Shown: positions 10,201-18,467, numbered from the stretch's first letter. The stretch: 64,000 nucleotides of DNA from Amarolinea sp964580725 (GCA_964580725.1 CAZOLV010000010.1:14711-78710), one strand, 5' to 3'. Notes: generated by a model not told the origin, from the letters alone. Program-made: numbers and translations.

Positions 10201-10923
10201 CCGGCAGACGAACCAACGCTGCTCGCTCGGCGAGTGACACGTGTACTCTAGTTCGAATTCGGAGAGAGCGTCCGCGATCACAGCGCGGATGCCGTCCGCG
10301 ACGACGCGGGCCGTCTCACACCCAGAGCCGGCCGCCTGCTCGCACACCGCCAGATAGTTGGCGCCGACGCCATGGGCGGGCGGGGCGGGCGGGTTGGCGT
10401 CGGCAAAGGCGCGCCACGACCGGTTGACCGTCAGAATCTGGCCGCTCTCGTCCAGCACAGCGACGTGGGCCGACAACGCATCGAGCGTCGCCTGGGCAAA
10501 CTCTTTTTGCAAACGCAGCTCGTTGCGAATGTTGCTGCACTCGGAGTTGTCCGTCGCCGCGCCGACGTAGCCGAGCAGCGCGCCGTTGTTGTCCACCAGC
10601 GCGCTGACCGCAGTCAGCGCCGGAAACGCGTCGCCGTCACGGCGACGCATCATGATCTCACCCTGCCAGGTCTGCCCGGCAGCCAGAGCGTCGCGAATCG
10701 CGATCAGGAGTGCGCTGCCGGGCTGATGTTCGATCAGGTCCAAAACCGAGCGCCCCACGGCGTCAGCCGTTGACCAGCCATAGACGCGCTCGGCGGAGCG
10801 GTTCCAGAATATGACGCGACGATTCAAATCTACCGCGACGACGGCCTGCCCAAGCGTATCGAGCAGACGATCGCCAATCGTGTCCCCGAATGTTTCTGGC
10901 GTTTGGTTTGGCATTGAGTTCAT
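7288..10923 (-). CDS. Hybrid histidine kinase with PAS/GAF sensors and C-terminal receiver
   Basis: A 1211-residue hybrid kinase. Order: PAS (about 15-130), PAS (about 145-260), GAF (about 270-430), PAS (about 440-555), GAF (about 570-710), PAS (about 725-825), a HisKA variant with GIAHDFNNIMAAI (about 850), a HATPase domain (LMNLALNARDAMPDGG, DSGVGITPDN, GTGLGLAQVHG) and a C-terminal receiver with acidic pocket LVEDN and phospho-acceptor Asp in LVLSDMVMPGMGG. The HDFNN variant of the H box is typical of NtrB-like hybrid kinases. It lacks membrane segments. It is the first gene of the minus-strand cluster, behind a promoter-like sequence at 11183-11211, and its stop overlaps the next kinase start. 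An alternative start four codons downstream (MPNQ) is possible. Confidence 0.93.
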   Translation of the reverse strand: MNSMPNQTPETFGDTIGDRLLDTLGQAVVAVDLNRRVIFWNRSAERVYGWSTADAVGRSVLDLIEHQPGSALLIAIRDALAAGQTWQGEIMMRRRDGDAFPALTAVSALVDNNGALLGYVGAATDNSECSNIRNELRLQKEFAQATLDALSAHVAVLDESGQILTVNRSWRAFADANPPAPPAHGVGANYLAVCEQAAGSGCETARVVADGIRAVIADALSEFELEYTCHSPSEQRWFVCRVARFSAGGHLVVSHQNISQRRRAEQENNLLLALTRGISDSESFDAALTLTLHLLCEHTGWDCGEVWLPDASQARLRLGAPSYCRTAAAADFHRAGSRFEFDPGGGLPGRVWASGRPAWIANIEQDADFSRRVQANGHGLHAAVGIPVLAGDEVIAVICFYMAQSQPEDQGSLALVAAAAAQLGSLFQRKRAQDELASSEAELRALFASMQDIVLVIDRAGCYCKVAPTNPALLAKPAHELLGRTLYDVFPAEQAQAFGQAIIQVLETQRTVRIEYELFIGDESVWFEAAISPLTEDCTLWVAHDITARRQALEAQRLRLVELEALHTLSTALRTAHDSDEVLTCLLAETVTALDAAHAAIYLAQGAAHEPRRFQASGVAPALSQAAKSAIGRVIAGGQPLPLPPDKGRSHDPAWHGVCLPIRAGTEVAGALVVAQPAPRRLASEQIGLLESLVEMAGAAMYRLQLWQRTQEQAQRVQQIIDTVPEGMLLLAADGQVLLANPAARSLAALAAFDAQRRITHLGDSPLAAILQPPAHGLWREVSVKERIFELLVQPIGILPAPDHWLLVFSEVTQARQQQRYLQAQERLATVGQMAAGIAHDFNNIMAAISLYGELLVKAAPPTSRALSYVDAIRQQAGHAVRLIGQILDFSRRAPMDMAPLDLLRLLRETARLLERTLTENIKLSVRHDHGEYVVNGDATRLQQVLMNLALNARDAMPDGGLLSFSLSTLLLAPADAPPLPNLAPGRWVRLTVCDSGVGITPDNLPHIFEPFFTTKSPDRGTGLGLAQVHGIVAQHGGAIDATSQPGQGATFTLYLPLLVAPATATVTAAAAAAPGGDETILLVEDNSAANAAVAETLRGLGYQVLTTASGAEALTILEAEGSHVALVLSDMVMPGMGGTELYRRVRQQYPAVKFLLMTGYAPDNRPRDTERDDTSSRHTAPKPPSRLQKPFAVADLATRLRELLDTGDDP

Positions 10924-11148
10924 CGAGTCGCCTTTCTGCGAAGATCATTGAATTGCGCACAGTGCGTGCAGCCAACACGATAACCAACTGCCATAGGGAG
11001 GAGCTGCGGGCGGTCACGGGATCAGTATTCGCCCAGTGCCTTGTGGGCAAGCGCGGGGCTTGCGATCCCACTTGGATGTCGTCCCCCGACTCAACATCAC
11101 TGCGGAAGAACGGCGCTGAGGCGTCGGTTTTCCGCCTATCATGTCCAC

Positions 11149-11178
11149 CATCACTATCACTATCACTATCGCTATGGC
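11149..11178. repeat. Hexanucleotide tandem repeat
   Basis: Five units of a TATCAC-type hexamer (CATCAC, TATCAC, TATCAC, TATCGC, TATGGC) lie in the divergent intergenic region. Read on the minus strand it begins close to the predicted transcription start of the kinase cluster, so it would be in that transcript's 5' leader. Confidence 0.7.
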
Positions 11179-11182
11179 GACA

Positions 11183-11211
11183 ATTATAACGACAATCGCC
11201 CCGCCAAGCAA
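11183..11211 (-). promoter_or_regulatory. Predicted sigma70-type promoter for the kinase/MATE cluster
   Basis: On the minus strand, TTGCTT (11211-11206) and a perfect TATAAT (11188-11183) are separated by 17 bp. The predicted start site is near 11176, leaving a leader of about 250 nt before the hybrid kinase ATG at 10923. The rest of the 10924-11327 intergenic stretch shows no gene. Confidence 0.6.
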
Positions 11212-11229
11212 TTACCCCCAACAGAAGAA

Positions 11230-11259
11230 TTGCCGATAGGCGTCGCTTTCGTTTATAAT
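11230..11259 (+). promoter_or_regulatory. Predicted sigma70-type promoter for the MFS-spermidine synthase fusion gene
   Basis: TTGCCG (11230-11235) and a perfect TATAAT (11254-11259) with an 18-bp spacer, about 62 nt upstream of the ATG at 11328 once the start site is allowed for. It is divergent from the kinase-cluster promoter. Confidence 0.6.
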
Positions 11260-11327
11260 CAAGCGCCCGCAGCGCAAGGCTGGCCATCCGGCCGCCGCGC
11301 CGGACGCCATGCACAAGGTACCCATTC

Positions 11328-13481
11328 ATGCAAACTTTCTATCCAACGCTCTACGCCCTCAGCATCTTTCTCTCGGCCTTTCTGCTCTTCCAGGTGCAGC
11401 CGCTGATCGGCAAATACATCCTGCCCTGGTTTGGCGGCGCGCCCACCGTCTGGTCTACCGTTCTGCTCTTCTTCCAGACACTGCTGACCGCCGGCTACGC
11501 CTATGCGTACGGGCTGCTCGGCCGCCTGCAGACCCGCTGGCAGGGCCTGGTGCACCTGGTCATGCTGACGCTCTCGCTGGCGCTGCTGGCCACGGCGTTG
11601 TTTGCCTGGCCGTCCCCGCTGACGCCTCCCGCCGCCTGGCGGCCAACCAGCAGCGCCGCGCCGATCTGGAACATCGTCAGGCTGCTGGCCGTTGCCGCCG
11701 GCGCCCCCTATCTGCTGCTGGCCGCCAACAGCACGCTGATGCAGGCCTGGTCGCATGACGATCAACACCAACGAATGGCCAGGACGCCCTATCGGCTCTA
11801 CGCCCTCTCCAACGCCGGCTCGCTGCTGGCGCTTGTCAGTTACCCGATTCTGTTCGAACCCAACCTGACCATTCCCGCGCAGGGGCGGCTGTGGTCAGCC
11901 GGCTATCTGATCTTCACCGCCTTGACCGCCCTGCTGGCCTGGCGCGCCTATCAGCGCGGCCGTACCGATGCCGCGCCGGCTGTTCCCGCCGCAGAAGCGA
12001 TGCGGCCGGGCCTGGGTCTTCATGCGCTGTGGGCCGGGCTGGCCGCCTGCGCCTCCGCCCTGCTGATGGCCGTCACCAGCCACATCACCCAGGAGGTGGT
12101 CGTCGTACCGTTCCTCTGGGTGCTGCCGCTGACGGTCTATCTGTTGACCTTCATCCTGGCCTTCGCCGGCGGGCGCGCCTACGCACGCCGGGCCTATCTG
12201 ATCGCTTTCTTTGCGCTGAGCCTGGTCAGCCTCTGGGCGCTGGTCAAATTTCCGCCCTTCGCCATCCTGACGCAGATCGCAATCTATCTCCTACTGCTCT
12301 TCGTCGCCTCCATGCTCTGTCACAACGAACTGTATCGCCTGCGCCCGTCGCCGCGCAATCTATCCGCCTTCTATTTGATGACGGCGGTGGGCGGGGCGTT
12401 GGGCGGCGTCTTCGTCGCCCTGTTGGCCCCTGTGATCTTCGTCACCGGCTTTTGGGAACTGCAGTGGTGCCTGGCGTTGTGCGCCGTCCTGCTGGCGCTC
12501 GTGCTGCATCTGGAACAGTCGCCGGCGCCGCGCGGCCGTGCAGCCAAAGCGCGCCGCTCCGGCGCTGCCCCGGCGGGCGGCCGCATTAGGGCGAGCGTCG
12601 CCCTTGTGGGCGGCGGCGCCCTGTTCCTCGCCTTGCTCACCGTCCTGCTCATGCGCACGGTGGGGACAGATACGCTGCTGGCCATGCGCAACTTCTACGG
12701 CGTCTTGCGCGTCTGGGAAATCAACACGCGCCAGCCCGAAGTGGCCGCCTATCAGATGACGCACGGCAAGACGGCGCACGGCTTTCAGTTCGAAGCGTCG
12801 CAGATTCGCAGCGTCCCCACCACCTACTACGCCGAGCCGAGCGGCGTGGGCCTGGCGCTGGCGCATCATCCGGCGCGTCCGGGCAAGCTGCGCGTCGGCG
12901 CGTTGGGCCTGGGCATCGGCGTCATCGCCAGCTACGGTCAGGATGGCGACATCTTCCGCTTCTACGAAATCAACCCGGACGTGATCCGCCTGGCGCAGGG
13001 GGAAGGCGGCTATTTCACCTTCCTGTCCGACTCCGCTGCGCACATCGAGGTGGTGGAGGGCGACGCCCGTCTGGCGTTGGAGCGGGAACTGGCGCAGGGC
13101 GGCGCCGAGCCGTTCGACCTGCTCGTGCTCGACACCTTCAGCGGCGACTCGATGCCGGCCCACCTGCTGACCCGCGAGGCGTTCGACATCTACTGGCAGC
13201 GGCTCACGCCGGAGGGTATTCTGGCGATCAACGTTTCCAACCGCTATCTCGATTTGAGCCAGGTCGTCTACGGCCTGGCTGATGCGCTGGGGCTGCAGGC
13301 TATTCTGATCGAGCACGCCGGCGACCGCCTGCAAAGCTACGATTCGGTCTGGATGCTGCTGACGCGCCGTCCGCTGGAGATTCCCGCCATTGCCGAACGT
13401 GTCGCCCCGCGCCCCGCCTCGACCGCCACTCTGCCCGCCTGGACCGACAACTTCAGCAACCTCTGGACCATCCTGCACTAA
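11328..13481 (+). CDS. Fused MFS-type membrane domain / spermidine synthase-like protein
   Basis: 717 residues. The N-terminal ~420 residues form about 10-12 membrane helices, beginning with a QVQPLIGKYILPWFGGAP segment characteristic of this fusion family. The C-terminal ~260 residues are a SpeE-like Rossmann methyltransferase fold: a nucleotide-binding glycine-rich motif (GLGIGVIASYG), an acidic strand end (FYEINPDV) and the LDTFSGDSMPAHLLT segment. Spermidine synthases move an aminopropyl group from decarboxylated SAM to putrescine. In these membrane fusions the real substrate is unknown and many may not make polyamines. It stands alone between a divergent promoter and a repeat-rich intergenic region. 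Confidence 0.88.
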   Translation: MQTFYPTLYALSIFLSAFLLFQVQPLIGKYILPWFGGAPTVWSTVLLFFQTLLTAGYAYAYGLLGRLQTRWQGLVHLVMLTLSLALLATALFAWPSPLTPPAAWRPTSSAAPIWNIVRLLAVAAGAPYLLLAANSTLMQAWSHDDQHQRMARTPYRLYALSNAGSLLALVSYPILFEPNLTIPAQGRLWSAGYLIFTALTALLAWRAYQRGRTDAAPAVPAAEAMRPGLGLHALWAGLAACASALLMAVTSHITQEVVVVPFLWVLPLTVYLLTFILAFAGGRAYARRAYLIAFFALSLVSLWALVKFPPFAILTQIAIYLLLLFVASMLCHNELYRLRPSPRNLSAFYLMTAVGGALGGVFVALLAPVIFVTGFWELQWCLALCAVLLALVLHLEQSPAPRGRAAKARRSGAAPAGGRIRASVALVGGGALFLALLTVLLMRTVGTDTLLAMRNFYGVLRVWEINTRQPEVAAYQMTHGKTAHGFQFEASQIRSVPTTYYAEPSGVGLALAHHPARPGKLRVGALGLGIGVIASYGQDGDIFRFYEINPDVIRLAQGEGGYFTFLSDSAAHIEVVEGDARLALERELAQGGAEPFDLLVLDTFSGDSMPAHLLTREAFDIYWQRLTPEGILAINVSNRYLDLSQVVYGLADALGLQAILIEHAGDRLQSYDSVWMLLTRRPLEIPAIAERVAPRPASTATLPAWTDNFSNLWTILH

Positions 13482-13502
13482 CAGCCATTCGCCATGAAAC
13501 GC

Positions 13503-13637
13503 CCCCTGAGCTTGCCGAAGGGGGCTTGAACAAGTCCGGCTTCGACAGGCTCAGCCTACGAAAACCCCCGCCCCCGATTCCCATCCTGTCAAAAAAGAGC
13601 AACGGCGTCACTCCGGCTTCGACAGGCTCAGCCTACG
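13503..13637. repeat. Dispersed-repeat cluster upstream of icd
   Basis: A perfect 26-bp direct repeat at 13535-13560 and 13612-13637 contains the core GGCTTCGACAGGCTCAGCC. A related CCTGAGCTTGCCGAAGGGGG lies at 13505-13524 within a CCCCC/GGGGG hairpin. The same core recurs near 18445, 47326 and 57608, always outside or at the edge of genes. Between the two copies is a CCCGATTCCCATCCTGTC segment that has a close relative at about 57656. The intergenic stretch 13482-13779 holds nothing else except a possible promoter. Confidence 0.85.
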
Positions 13638-13695
13638 GAAGCTCGTCTGCGCTACAACAACGGCATTCGTTTTTTCGGCAATATTGTTCACATGG

Positions 13696-13704
13696 TGGTA
13701 AAAT
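13696..13704 (+). promoter_or_regulatory. Possible extended -10 promoter for icd
   Basis: TGG-TAAAAT (TAAAAT at 13699-13704) fits an extended -10 element about 70 nt upstream of the icd ATG. No good -35 hexamer is present at 16-19 bp, so this is tentative. Confidence 0.35.
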
Positions 13705-13779
13705 GACCATACACATTGACCCCAGGACGTGGTCGCACCCGTACTGGCCTGGACCCGAAAGACGCGAGAGGAGCTTTTC

Positions 13780-15024
13780 ATGGCATACGACAAGATCGTG
13801 ATCCCCCAGGATGGGACGCCCATCAGTGTGCGCGCAGGCGAGTTGGTTGTGCCCGACAACCCGATTCTGCTCTACATCGAAGGCGACGGCATTGGGCCTG
13901 ACATCACCCGTGCCAGTATGCGCATTTGGGACGCCGCCGTGCAGAAGGCCTACGGCGGTCAACGCAAGATCGCCTGGGCCGAGATTTACGCCGGTGAAAA
14001 AGCGTTCGACATTTACGGCGACTATTTTCCCCAGGAATCGCTGAATGCCATACGCGAGTTCTACGTCGGCATCAAAGGCCCGCTGACGACGCCCATCGGC
14101 GGGGGATTCCGCAGCCTCAACGTGGCGCTGCGTCAGGAGCTTGATCTCTACGCCTGCGTGCGCCCGGTGCGCTGGTTCCCCAACGTCCCTAGCCCGCTGC
14201 GCCACCCCGAAAAGGTGGATGTGGTCATCTTCCGTGAGAACACCGAAGATGTCTACGCCGGCATCGAGTACAAGGCCGGTACGGCGGAAAACGCCAAACT
14301 GGCCCGTTTCCTGCGCGAGGAAATGGGCGCCCGCTTCTTCGAAGACGCCGGCATCGGCATCAAACCGATCAGCGCCTTTGGCACCAAGCGCCTGATGCGC
14401 AAGGCGTTTCGCTATGCGCTGGAGTATGGCCGCAAGAGCGTCACCATCGTGCACAAGGGCAACATCCAAAAGTTCACCGAAGGGGCCTTTCGCAACTGGG
14501 GCTACGAAGTGGCCAAAGAGGAGTTCGGCGATGTCACCATCACCGAAGAAGAACTGTGGCAGCCGCCCTACAACGGCAAGGCGCCCGCCGGCAAGATCGT
14601 CGTCAAGGACCGCATCGCCGACATCATGTTCCAGATGATGCTGCTGCGCCCGGACGAGTTCGACGTCATCGCCACGCCCAATCTGAACGGCGACTATCTC
14701 TCGGACGCCGTCGCAGCCGAAGTGGGCGGCGTCGGCATTGCCCCCGGCAGCAACGTCGGCGACTACATGGCCGTCTTCGAAGCGACGCACGGCACCGCCC
14801 CCAAGTACTCCAACCTCGACAAGGTCAATCCCGGTTCACTGCTGCTCTCTGGCGTCATGATGCTGGAGTACATCGGTTGGAAAGAGGCAGGTCAAGCGAT
14901 CATCGAGGCCTACATCAAGACCGTCGAGCAGAAGATCGTCACCTACGACTTTGCGCGCCAGATGGACGGCGCGACCGAGGTCAAAACCTCCGAATTTGCC
15001 TCGGCCATCATCGCGAATCTCTGA
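13780..15024 (+). CDS. icd: NADP-dependent isocitrate dehydrogenase
   Basis: 414 residues from the ATG at 13780, chosen over an upstream in-frame ATG at 13729 because GAGAGGAG precedes it at a proper distance. It oxidatively decarboxylates isocitrate to 2-oxoglutarate in the TCA cycle. The substrate loop TTPIGGGFRSLNVALRQELD, the RENTEDVYAGIEY segment and HGTAPKY (Lys-Tyr typical of NADP specificity) closely match the E. coli enzyme, including the serine in the IGGGFRS loop that is the phosphorylation site in enterics. The sdhCDAB genes begin 75 bp downstream, so two TCA steps are probably co-expressed. Confidence 0.96.
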   Translation: MAYDKIVIPQDGTPISVRAGELVVPDNPILLYIEGDGIGPDITRASMRIWDAAVQKAYGGQRKIAWAEIYAGEKAFDIYGDYFPQESLNAIREFYVGIKGPLTTPIGGGFRSLNVALRQELDLYACVRPVRWFPNVPSPLRHPEKVDVVIFRENTEDVYAGIEYKAGTAENAKLARFLREEMGARFFEDAGIGIKPISAFGTKRLMRKAFRYALEYGRKSVTIVHKGNIQKFTEGAFRNWGYEVAKEEFGDVTITEEELWQPPYNGKAPAGKIVVKDRIADIMFQMMLLRPDEFDVIATPNLNGDYLSDAVAAEVGGVGIAPGSNVGDYMAVFEATHGTAPKYSNLDKVNPGSLLLSGVMMLEYIGWKEAGQAIIEAYIKTVEQKIVTYDFARQMDGATEVKTSEFASAIIANL

Positions 15025-15099
15025 ACGCCGACCGCTGGCTGCGGAAGCTGGCCTTGCGCGGCCAGTGGTCTCGATTTCGTCAGTCCCAAAGGGGGTTCT

Positions 15100-15492
15100 A
15101 TGACAGCGCTCTTCGAATCGCTGTGGCGGGGCATTACCTACCGTGGTCGTGAGGGCCACTGGGCCTGGATGATGCACCGGGTCGGCGGATTGGGCATTCT
15201 CTTCTTTTTGTTCTTGCACGTGTTCGATATTTATCTGATGAACCTGGGCGAGGAGACCTTTTCCAAGTTTCTCTTCCTCTACAGCGGCCCCCCGTTCAAG
15301 GTCATGGAAGTGTTCCTGATCTTCGGCGTACTCTATCACGCCGTCAATGGCCTGCGGATCATCATCATTGACTTCTGGCCATCGTCCACCCACTACCAAC
15401 GGCTGATGTACCGCATCACCCTGGTCATCGTTCTGATCATCTTCGTGCCGGCGGCCGTCGTGACGCTGAGCAGCATCTTCAAACCCGCATAG
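15100..15492 (+). CDS. sdhC: Succinate dehydrogenase cytochrome b556 subunit
   Basis: 130 residues with three membrane helices, preceded by AAAGGGGG. The segment HRVGGLGILFFLFLHVFDIY carries the histidines expected to ligate heme b and line the quinone site. It is the first gene of sdhC-D-A-B and anchors the flavoprotein/iron-sulfur dimer in the cytoplasmic membrane. An N-terminal YRGREGHWAWMMHR stretch is typical of SdhC in Chloroflexota and Actinobacteria-like enzymes. Confidence 0.92.
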   Translation: MTALFESLWRGITYRGREGHWAWMMHRVGGLGILFFLFLHVFDIYLMNLGEETFSKFLFLYSGPPFKVMEVFLIFGVLYHAVNGLRIIIIDFWPSSTHYQRLMYRITLVIVLIIFVPAAVVTLSSIFKPA

Positions 15493-15503
15493 GAGTCAGC
15501 AAC

Positions 15504-15890
15504 ATGAGTGCGCTTTCACAACACCGCGTGCGCGGCCGCAGCTTCGAGGCGCTTTCCTGGTTCTTCATGCGCTTTTCGGGCCTGGCCCTGATCCTCCTGG
15601 CCGTCTTTCACCTGCTCTACATGCACCTTGTCCTGCGCGTCGAGGAAATCACCTTCCTCGTCATCGTCGAACGTTGGACCGGCCCCGCCGGCTGGTTCTG
15701 GAGCCTGTACGACCTGCTGCTGCTGCTCTTTGCCTTCGTACATGGCGCCAACGGCGCACGTTGTGTCATAGACGACTACGTGCGACGCCCCGGCTGGAAT
15801 CTGGTCATCAAGTCCGTGGTCTACGCCCTCTGCGGTCTCATGATCGTGATGGGCGCGGTCACCATTCTGCGTTTTCACATCTCAGCTTGA
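15504..15890 (+). CDS. sdhD: Succinate dehydrogenase hydrophobic membrane anchor subunit
   Basis: 128 residues with three membrane helices, 11 bp after sdhC and preceded by AGGAG. FHLLYMHLVL supplies the histidine-containing first helix and FVHGANGARCVIDDY is the conserved loop of this subunit. With SdhC it forms the quinone-binding membrane anchor of complex II. Confidence 0.92.
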   Translation: MSALSQHRVRGRSFEALSWFFMRFSGLALILLAVFHLLYMHLVLRVEEITFLVIVERWTGPAGWFWSLYDLLLLLFAFVHGANGARCVIDDYVRRPGWNLVIKSVVYALCGLMIVMGAVTILRFHISA

Positions 15891-15904
15891 GAGGGAGATC
15901 CATC

Positions 15905-17695
15905 ATGCCAACCCATCAGTTCGATGTCGTCATCGTCGGCGCCGGCGGCGCCGGTTTGATGGCTGCCCTCTACGCCTCGCAGGGCGCCAAGACCTGCGTG
16001 GTGAGCAAACTCTATCCCACCCGTTCGCACACCGGGGCGGCGCAGGGCGGCATCGGCGCCGCGCTGGCCAACCTGGAAGAAGATCACTGGGAATGGCACG
16101 CCTTCGACACCGTTAAGGGCAGCGATTACCTGGGCGATCAGGATGCAATCGAATTCATGTGCCAGGAGGCGATCAACGTCGTCTACGAGCTGGAGCACAT
16201 GGGCCTGCCCTTCGATCGCACCGCCGATGGGCGCATTTCGCAGCGCCCCTTTGGCGGTCACACCAACAACCGCACCAAGAAACCGGTGCGACGCGCCTGT
16301 CACGCTGCCGATCGCACCGGCCACATGATCTTGCAAACCCTCTACCAGCAGTGCATCAAGAACAATGTCACCTTCTTCGACGAGTTCCATGTGGTTGACC
16401 TGCTCGTGACCGACGGCAAGGTCAACGGCATCGTCGCCGTGGAAATTGACAGCGGCGAATTTCACGTCTTCCACGCCAAGGCGGTCTGCTTTGCCACCGG
16501 CGGCTTTGGCCGCGTCTGGCAGATCTCTAGCAATGCCCACGCCCTGACCGGCGACGGCAACGCCATTGCGCTGCGCCGCGGCATCCCGCAGGAAGACATG
16601 GAGTTCTTCCAGTTCCATCCGACCGGCATCTGGCGCATGGGCATTCTGATCACCGAAGCGGTGCGCGGCGAGGGCGGCGTCTTGATCAACGGCAAGGGCG
16701 AACGCTTCATGGAACGTTACGCCAAGACCGTCAAAGACCTGGCCTCGCGCGACGTGATCTCACGCGCCATCTACCTTGAAATCATGCAGGGGCGCGGCAT
16801 CGAGGGCAAGGATTACGTATACCTCGATGTGCGGCCGGAGACGGTCAACAAATTCGCCGAACTCGACGGTCGCAAGACGCCGGACGGCCAGCCGTTCCGA
16901 GTGACCGCCGAGTACATCGAGTCCAGACTGCCCGACATCGCCGATTTCTGTCGCACCTACCTCGACGTGGATCCGGTCAAGCAGCCGATGCCGATCCAGC
17001 CGACGGCGCACTATGCCATGGGCGGCATTCCCACCAACATGTGGGGCGAAGTGGTCAACGACGAGCAGAATACCGTGTTGCCCGGCTTCTACGCCGCCGG
17101 CGAATGCGCCTGCGTTTCGGTGCACGGGGCTAACCGGCTCGGCACCAACTCGCTGGTTGACATCGTGGTTTTCGGCAAGGTGGCCGGTGTGCGCATGGCC
17201 GAGTTCGCCCGTCAGGCCGACTTCACGCCGCTGCCGCCCAACCCAGAAGAGGAAATCCGGGCACGCTTCGAAGCGATTCGCAGCGCCACCGGCAGGGAAA
17301 ACGTCGCCGACATCCGTCGTGAGATGCAAACGCTGATGATGGCCAATGTCGGGGTCTTCCGCACCGAGCAGTTGTGTCAGGATGCGTTCGACAAGCTGCA
17401 GGCGCTCAGGAAGCGTTGGCAGAACATCTCGATCATGGACAAAGGTAAGCGGTTCAACACCGAGCTGCTGGAGGCGTTCGAACTGGGCAATCTGCTCGAC
17501 CTGGCGCTGGTCACGGCATCCGCCGCCCTGGCGCGCACCGAAAGCCGCGGCGGTCACGCCCGCGACGACTACCCCAAGCGCGACGACGCCAACTGGCTGC
17601 GTCACAGCCTGGCCCTGCTCGATGGGGACGAAGTCAAGCTCACCTACAAACCGGTGACGATTACCAAATACCAGCCGCAGGAACGGGTGTACTAA
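15905..17695 (+). CDS. sdhA: Succinate dehydrogenase flavoprotein subunit
   Basis: 596 residues from the ATG at 15905 (GAGGGAG ribosome site); the frame is open further upstream, but that part overlaps sdhD and lacks homology. FAD-binding motif VVIVGAGGAGLMAAL, the histidine for covalent FAD in RSHTGAAQGGIGAAL, the catalytic region with FHPTGI and RGEGG, and the C-terminal HGANRLGTNSLVD are all present. It oxidises succinate to fumarate and passes electrons to SdhB. It lies 14 bp after sdhD and 16 bp before sdhB. Confidence 0.97.
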   Translation: MPTHQFDVVIVGAGGAGLMAALYASQGAKTCVVSKLYPTRSHTGAAQGGIGAALANLEEDHWEWHAFDTVKGSDYLGDQDAIEFMCQEAINVVYELEHMGLPFDRTADGRISQRPFGGHTNNRTKKPVRRACHAADRTGHMILQTLYQQCIKNNVTFFDEFHVVDLLVTDGKVNGIVAVEIDSGEFHVFHAKAVCFATGGFGRVWQISSNAHALTGDGNAIALRRGIPQEDMEFFQFHPTGIWRMGILITEAVRGEGGVLINGKGERFMERYAKTVKDLASRDVISRAIYLEIMQGRGIEGKDYVYLDVRPETVNKFAELDGRKTPDGQPFRVTAEYIESRLPDIADFCRTYLDVDPVKQPMPIQPTAHYAMGGIPTNMWGEVVNDEQNTVLPGFYAAGECACVSVHGANRLGTNSLVDIVVFGKVAGVRMAEFARQADFTPLPPNPEEEIRARFEAIRSATGRENVADIRREMQTLMMANVGVFRTEQLCQDAFDKLQALRKRWQNISIMDKGKRFNTELLEAFELGNLLDLALVTASAALARTESRGGHARDDYPKRDDANWLRHSLALLDGDEVKLTYKPVTITKYQPQERVY

Positions 17696-17711
17696 ACCAC
17701 AGAGGTGTGTG

Positions 17712-18410
17712 ATGCAAGTCAATATCAAGATTCAACGCTTCAATCCTGAGAAGGATCAGAAGCCTTACTGGAAGACCTACCAGGTCGAGGCGGCGCTCAA
17801 CGATCAGATTCTGGATGTGCTGCACCGCGTCAAGTGGTATCAGGACGGCACGCTAACGCTGCGCCGCTCCTGCGCCCACGGCGTCTGCGGTTCGGATGCG
17901 ATGGTCATCAACGGGCGCAACCGCCTGGCCTGCAAGACGCTGGTCAAACACACCGGCGCCAACATCACCGTGGAGCCGATTCGCGGCATGCGGGTCATCA
18001 AAGACTTGGTCGTGGACATGGCGCCCTTCTTCGCCAAATACCGCGCCGTCAAACCCTATCTGATCAACGATCAGCAGCCGCCCGACACGGAGCGGTTGCA
18101 AAGCCCCACAGCGCGCGAGCGGTTCGATGACACCACCAAGTGCATCCTGTGCGCCTGCTGCACCACAGCCTGTCCGAGCTTTTGGGCCAACGAGGACTAC
18201 ATCGGCCCTGCTGCCATCGTGCAGGCGCACCGCTTCATCTTCGATGATCGCGACCAGGGTCAGATGGAACGATTGGAAGTGCTCAACGAACGTGACGGCG
18301 TCTGGCGCTGTCGCACCGTCTTCAACTGCGTTGAGGCGTGCCCACGCGAGATTGACATTACCAAAGCGATCGGCGAGATCAAGAAAGCGCTGTTGTACAG
18401 CAATTTCTAA
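17712..18410 (+). CDS. sdhB: Succinate dehydrogenase iron-sulfur subunit
   Basis: 232 residues from the ATG at 17712; a GTG one codon earlier is less well spaced from AGAGG. Three clusters can be placed: the [2Fe-2S] site in RRSCAHGVCGSDAMVINGRN and a following Cys, with Asp in the third position as in E. coli SdhB; the [4Fe-4S] site CILCACCTTACP; and the [3Fe-4S]/[4Fe-4S] ligands including CVEACPREID. It carries electrons from FAD to the membrane quinone and completes the sdhCDAB operon. Confidence 0.96.
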   Translation: MQVNIKIQRFNPEKDQKPYWKTYQVEAALNDQILDVLHRVKWYQDGTLTLRRSCAHGVCGSDAMVINGRNRLACKTLVKHTGANITVEPIRGMRVIKDLVVDMAPFFAKYRAVKPYLINDQQPPDTERLQSPTARERFDDTTKCILCACCTTACPSFWANEDYIGPAAIVQAHRFIFDDRDQGQMERLEVLNERDGVWRCRTVFNCVEACPREIDITKAIGEIKKALLYSNF

Positions 18411-18432
18411 TCCCGCCGCCACCCGTGAATAT

Positions 18433-18467
18433 CCCCGCCTCCTGAGAGCCTGTCGAAGGGGGCGGGG
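18433..18467 (+). terminator. Possible hairpin terminator after sdhB
   Basis: CCCCGCC (18433-18439) and GGCGGGG (18461-18467) form a 7-bp stem 22 bp after the sdhB stop, with a loop that contains a copy of the dispersed GCCTGTCGAAG repeat. There is no clear U tract, so termination is uncertain. Confidence 0.35.

Noticed and set aside
10763..11329. 188-codon minus-strand frame in the kinase/MFS intergenic region
   Set aside because: It overlaps the hybrid kinase start, both promoters and the hexamer repeat, and has no ribosome site or domain.
13633..14790. 385-codon minus-strand frame opposite icd
   Set aside because: Shadow of isocitrate dehydrogenase; no ribosome site and no recognisable motif.
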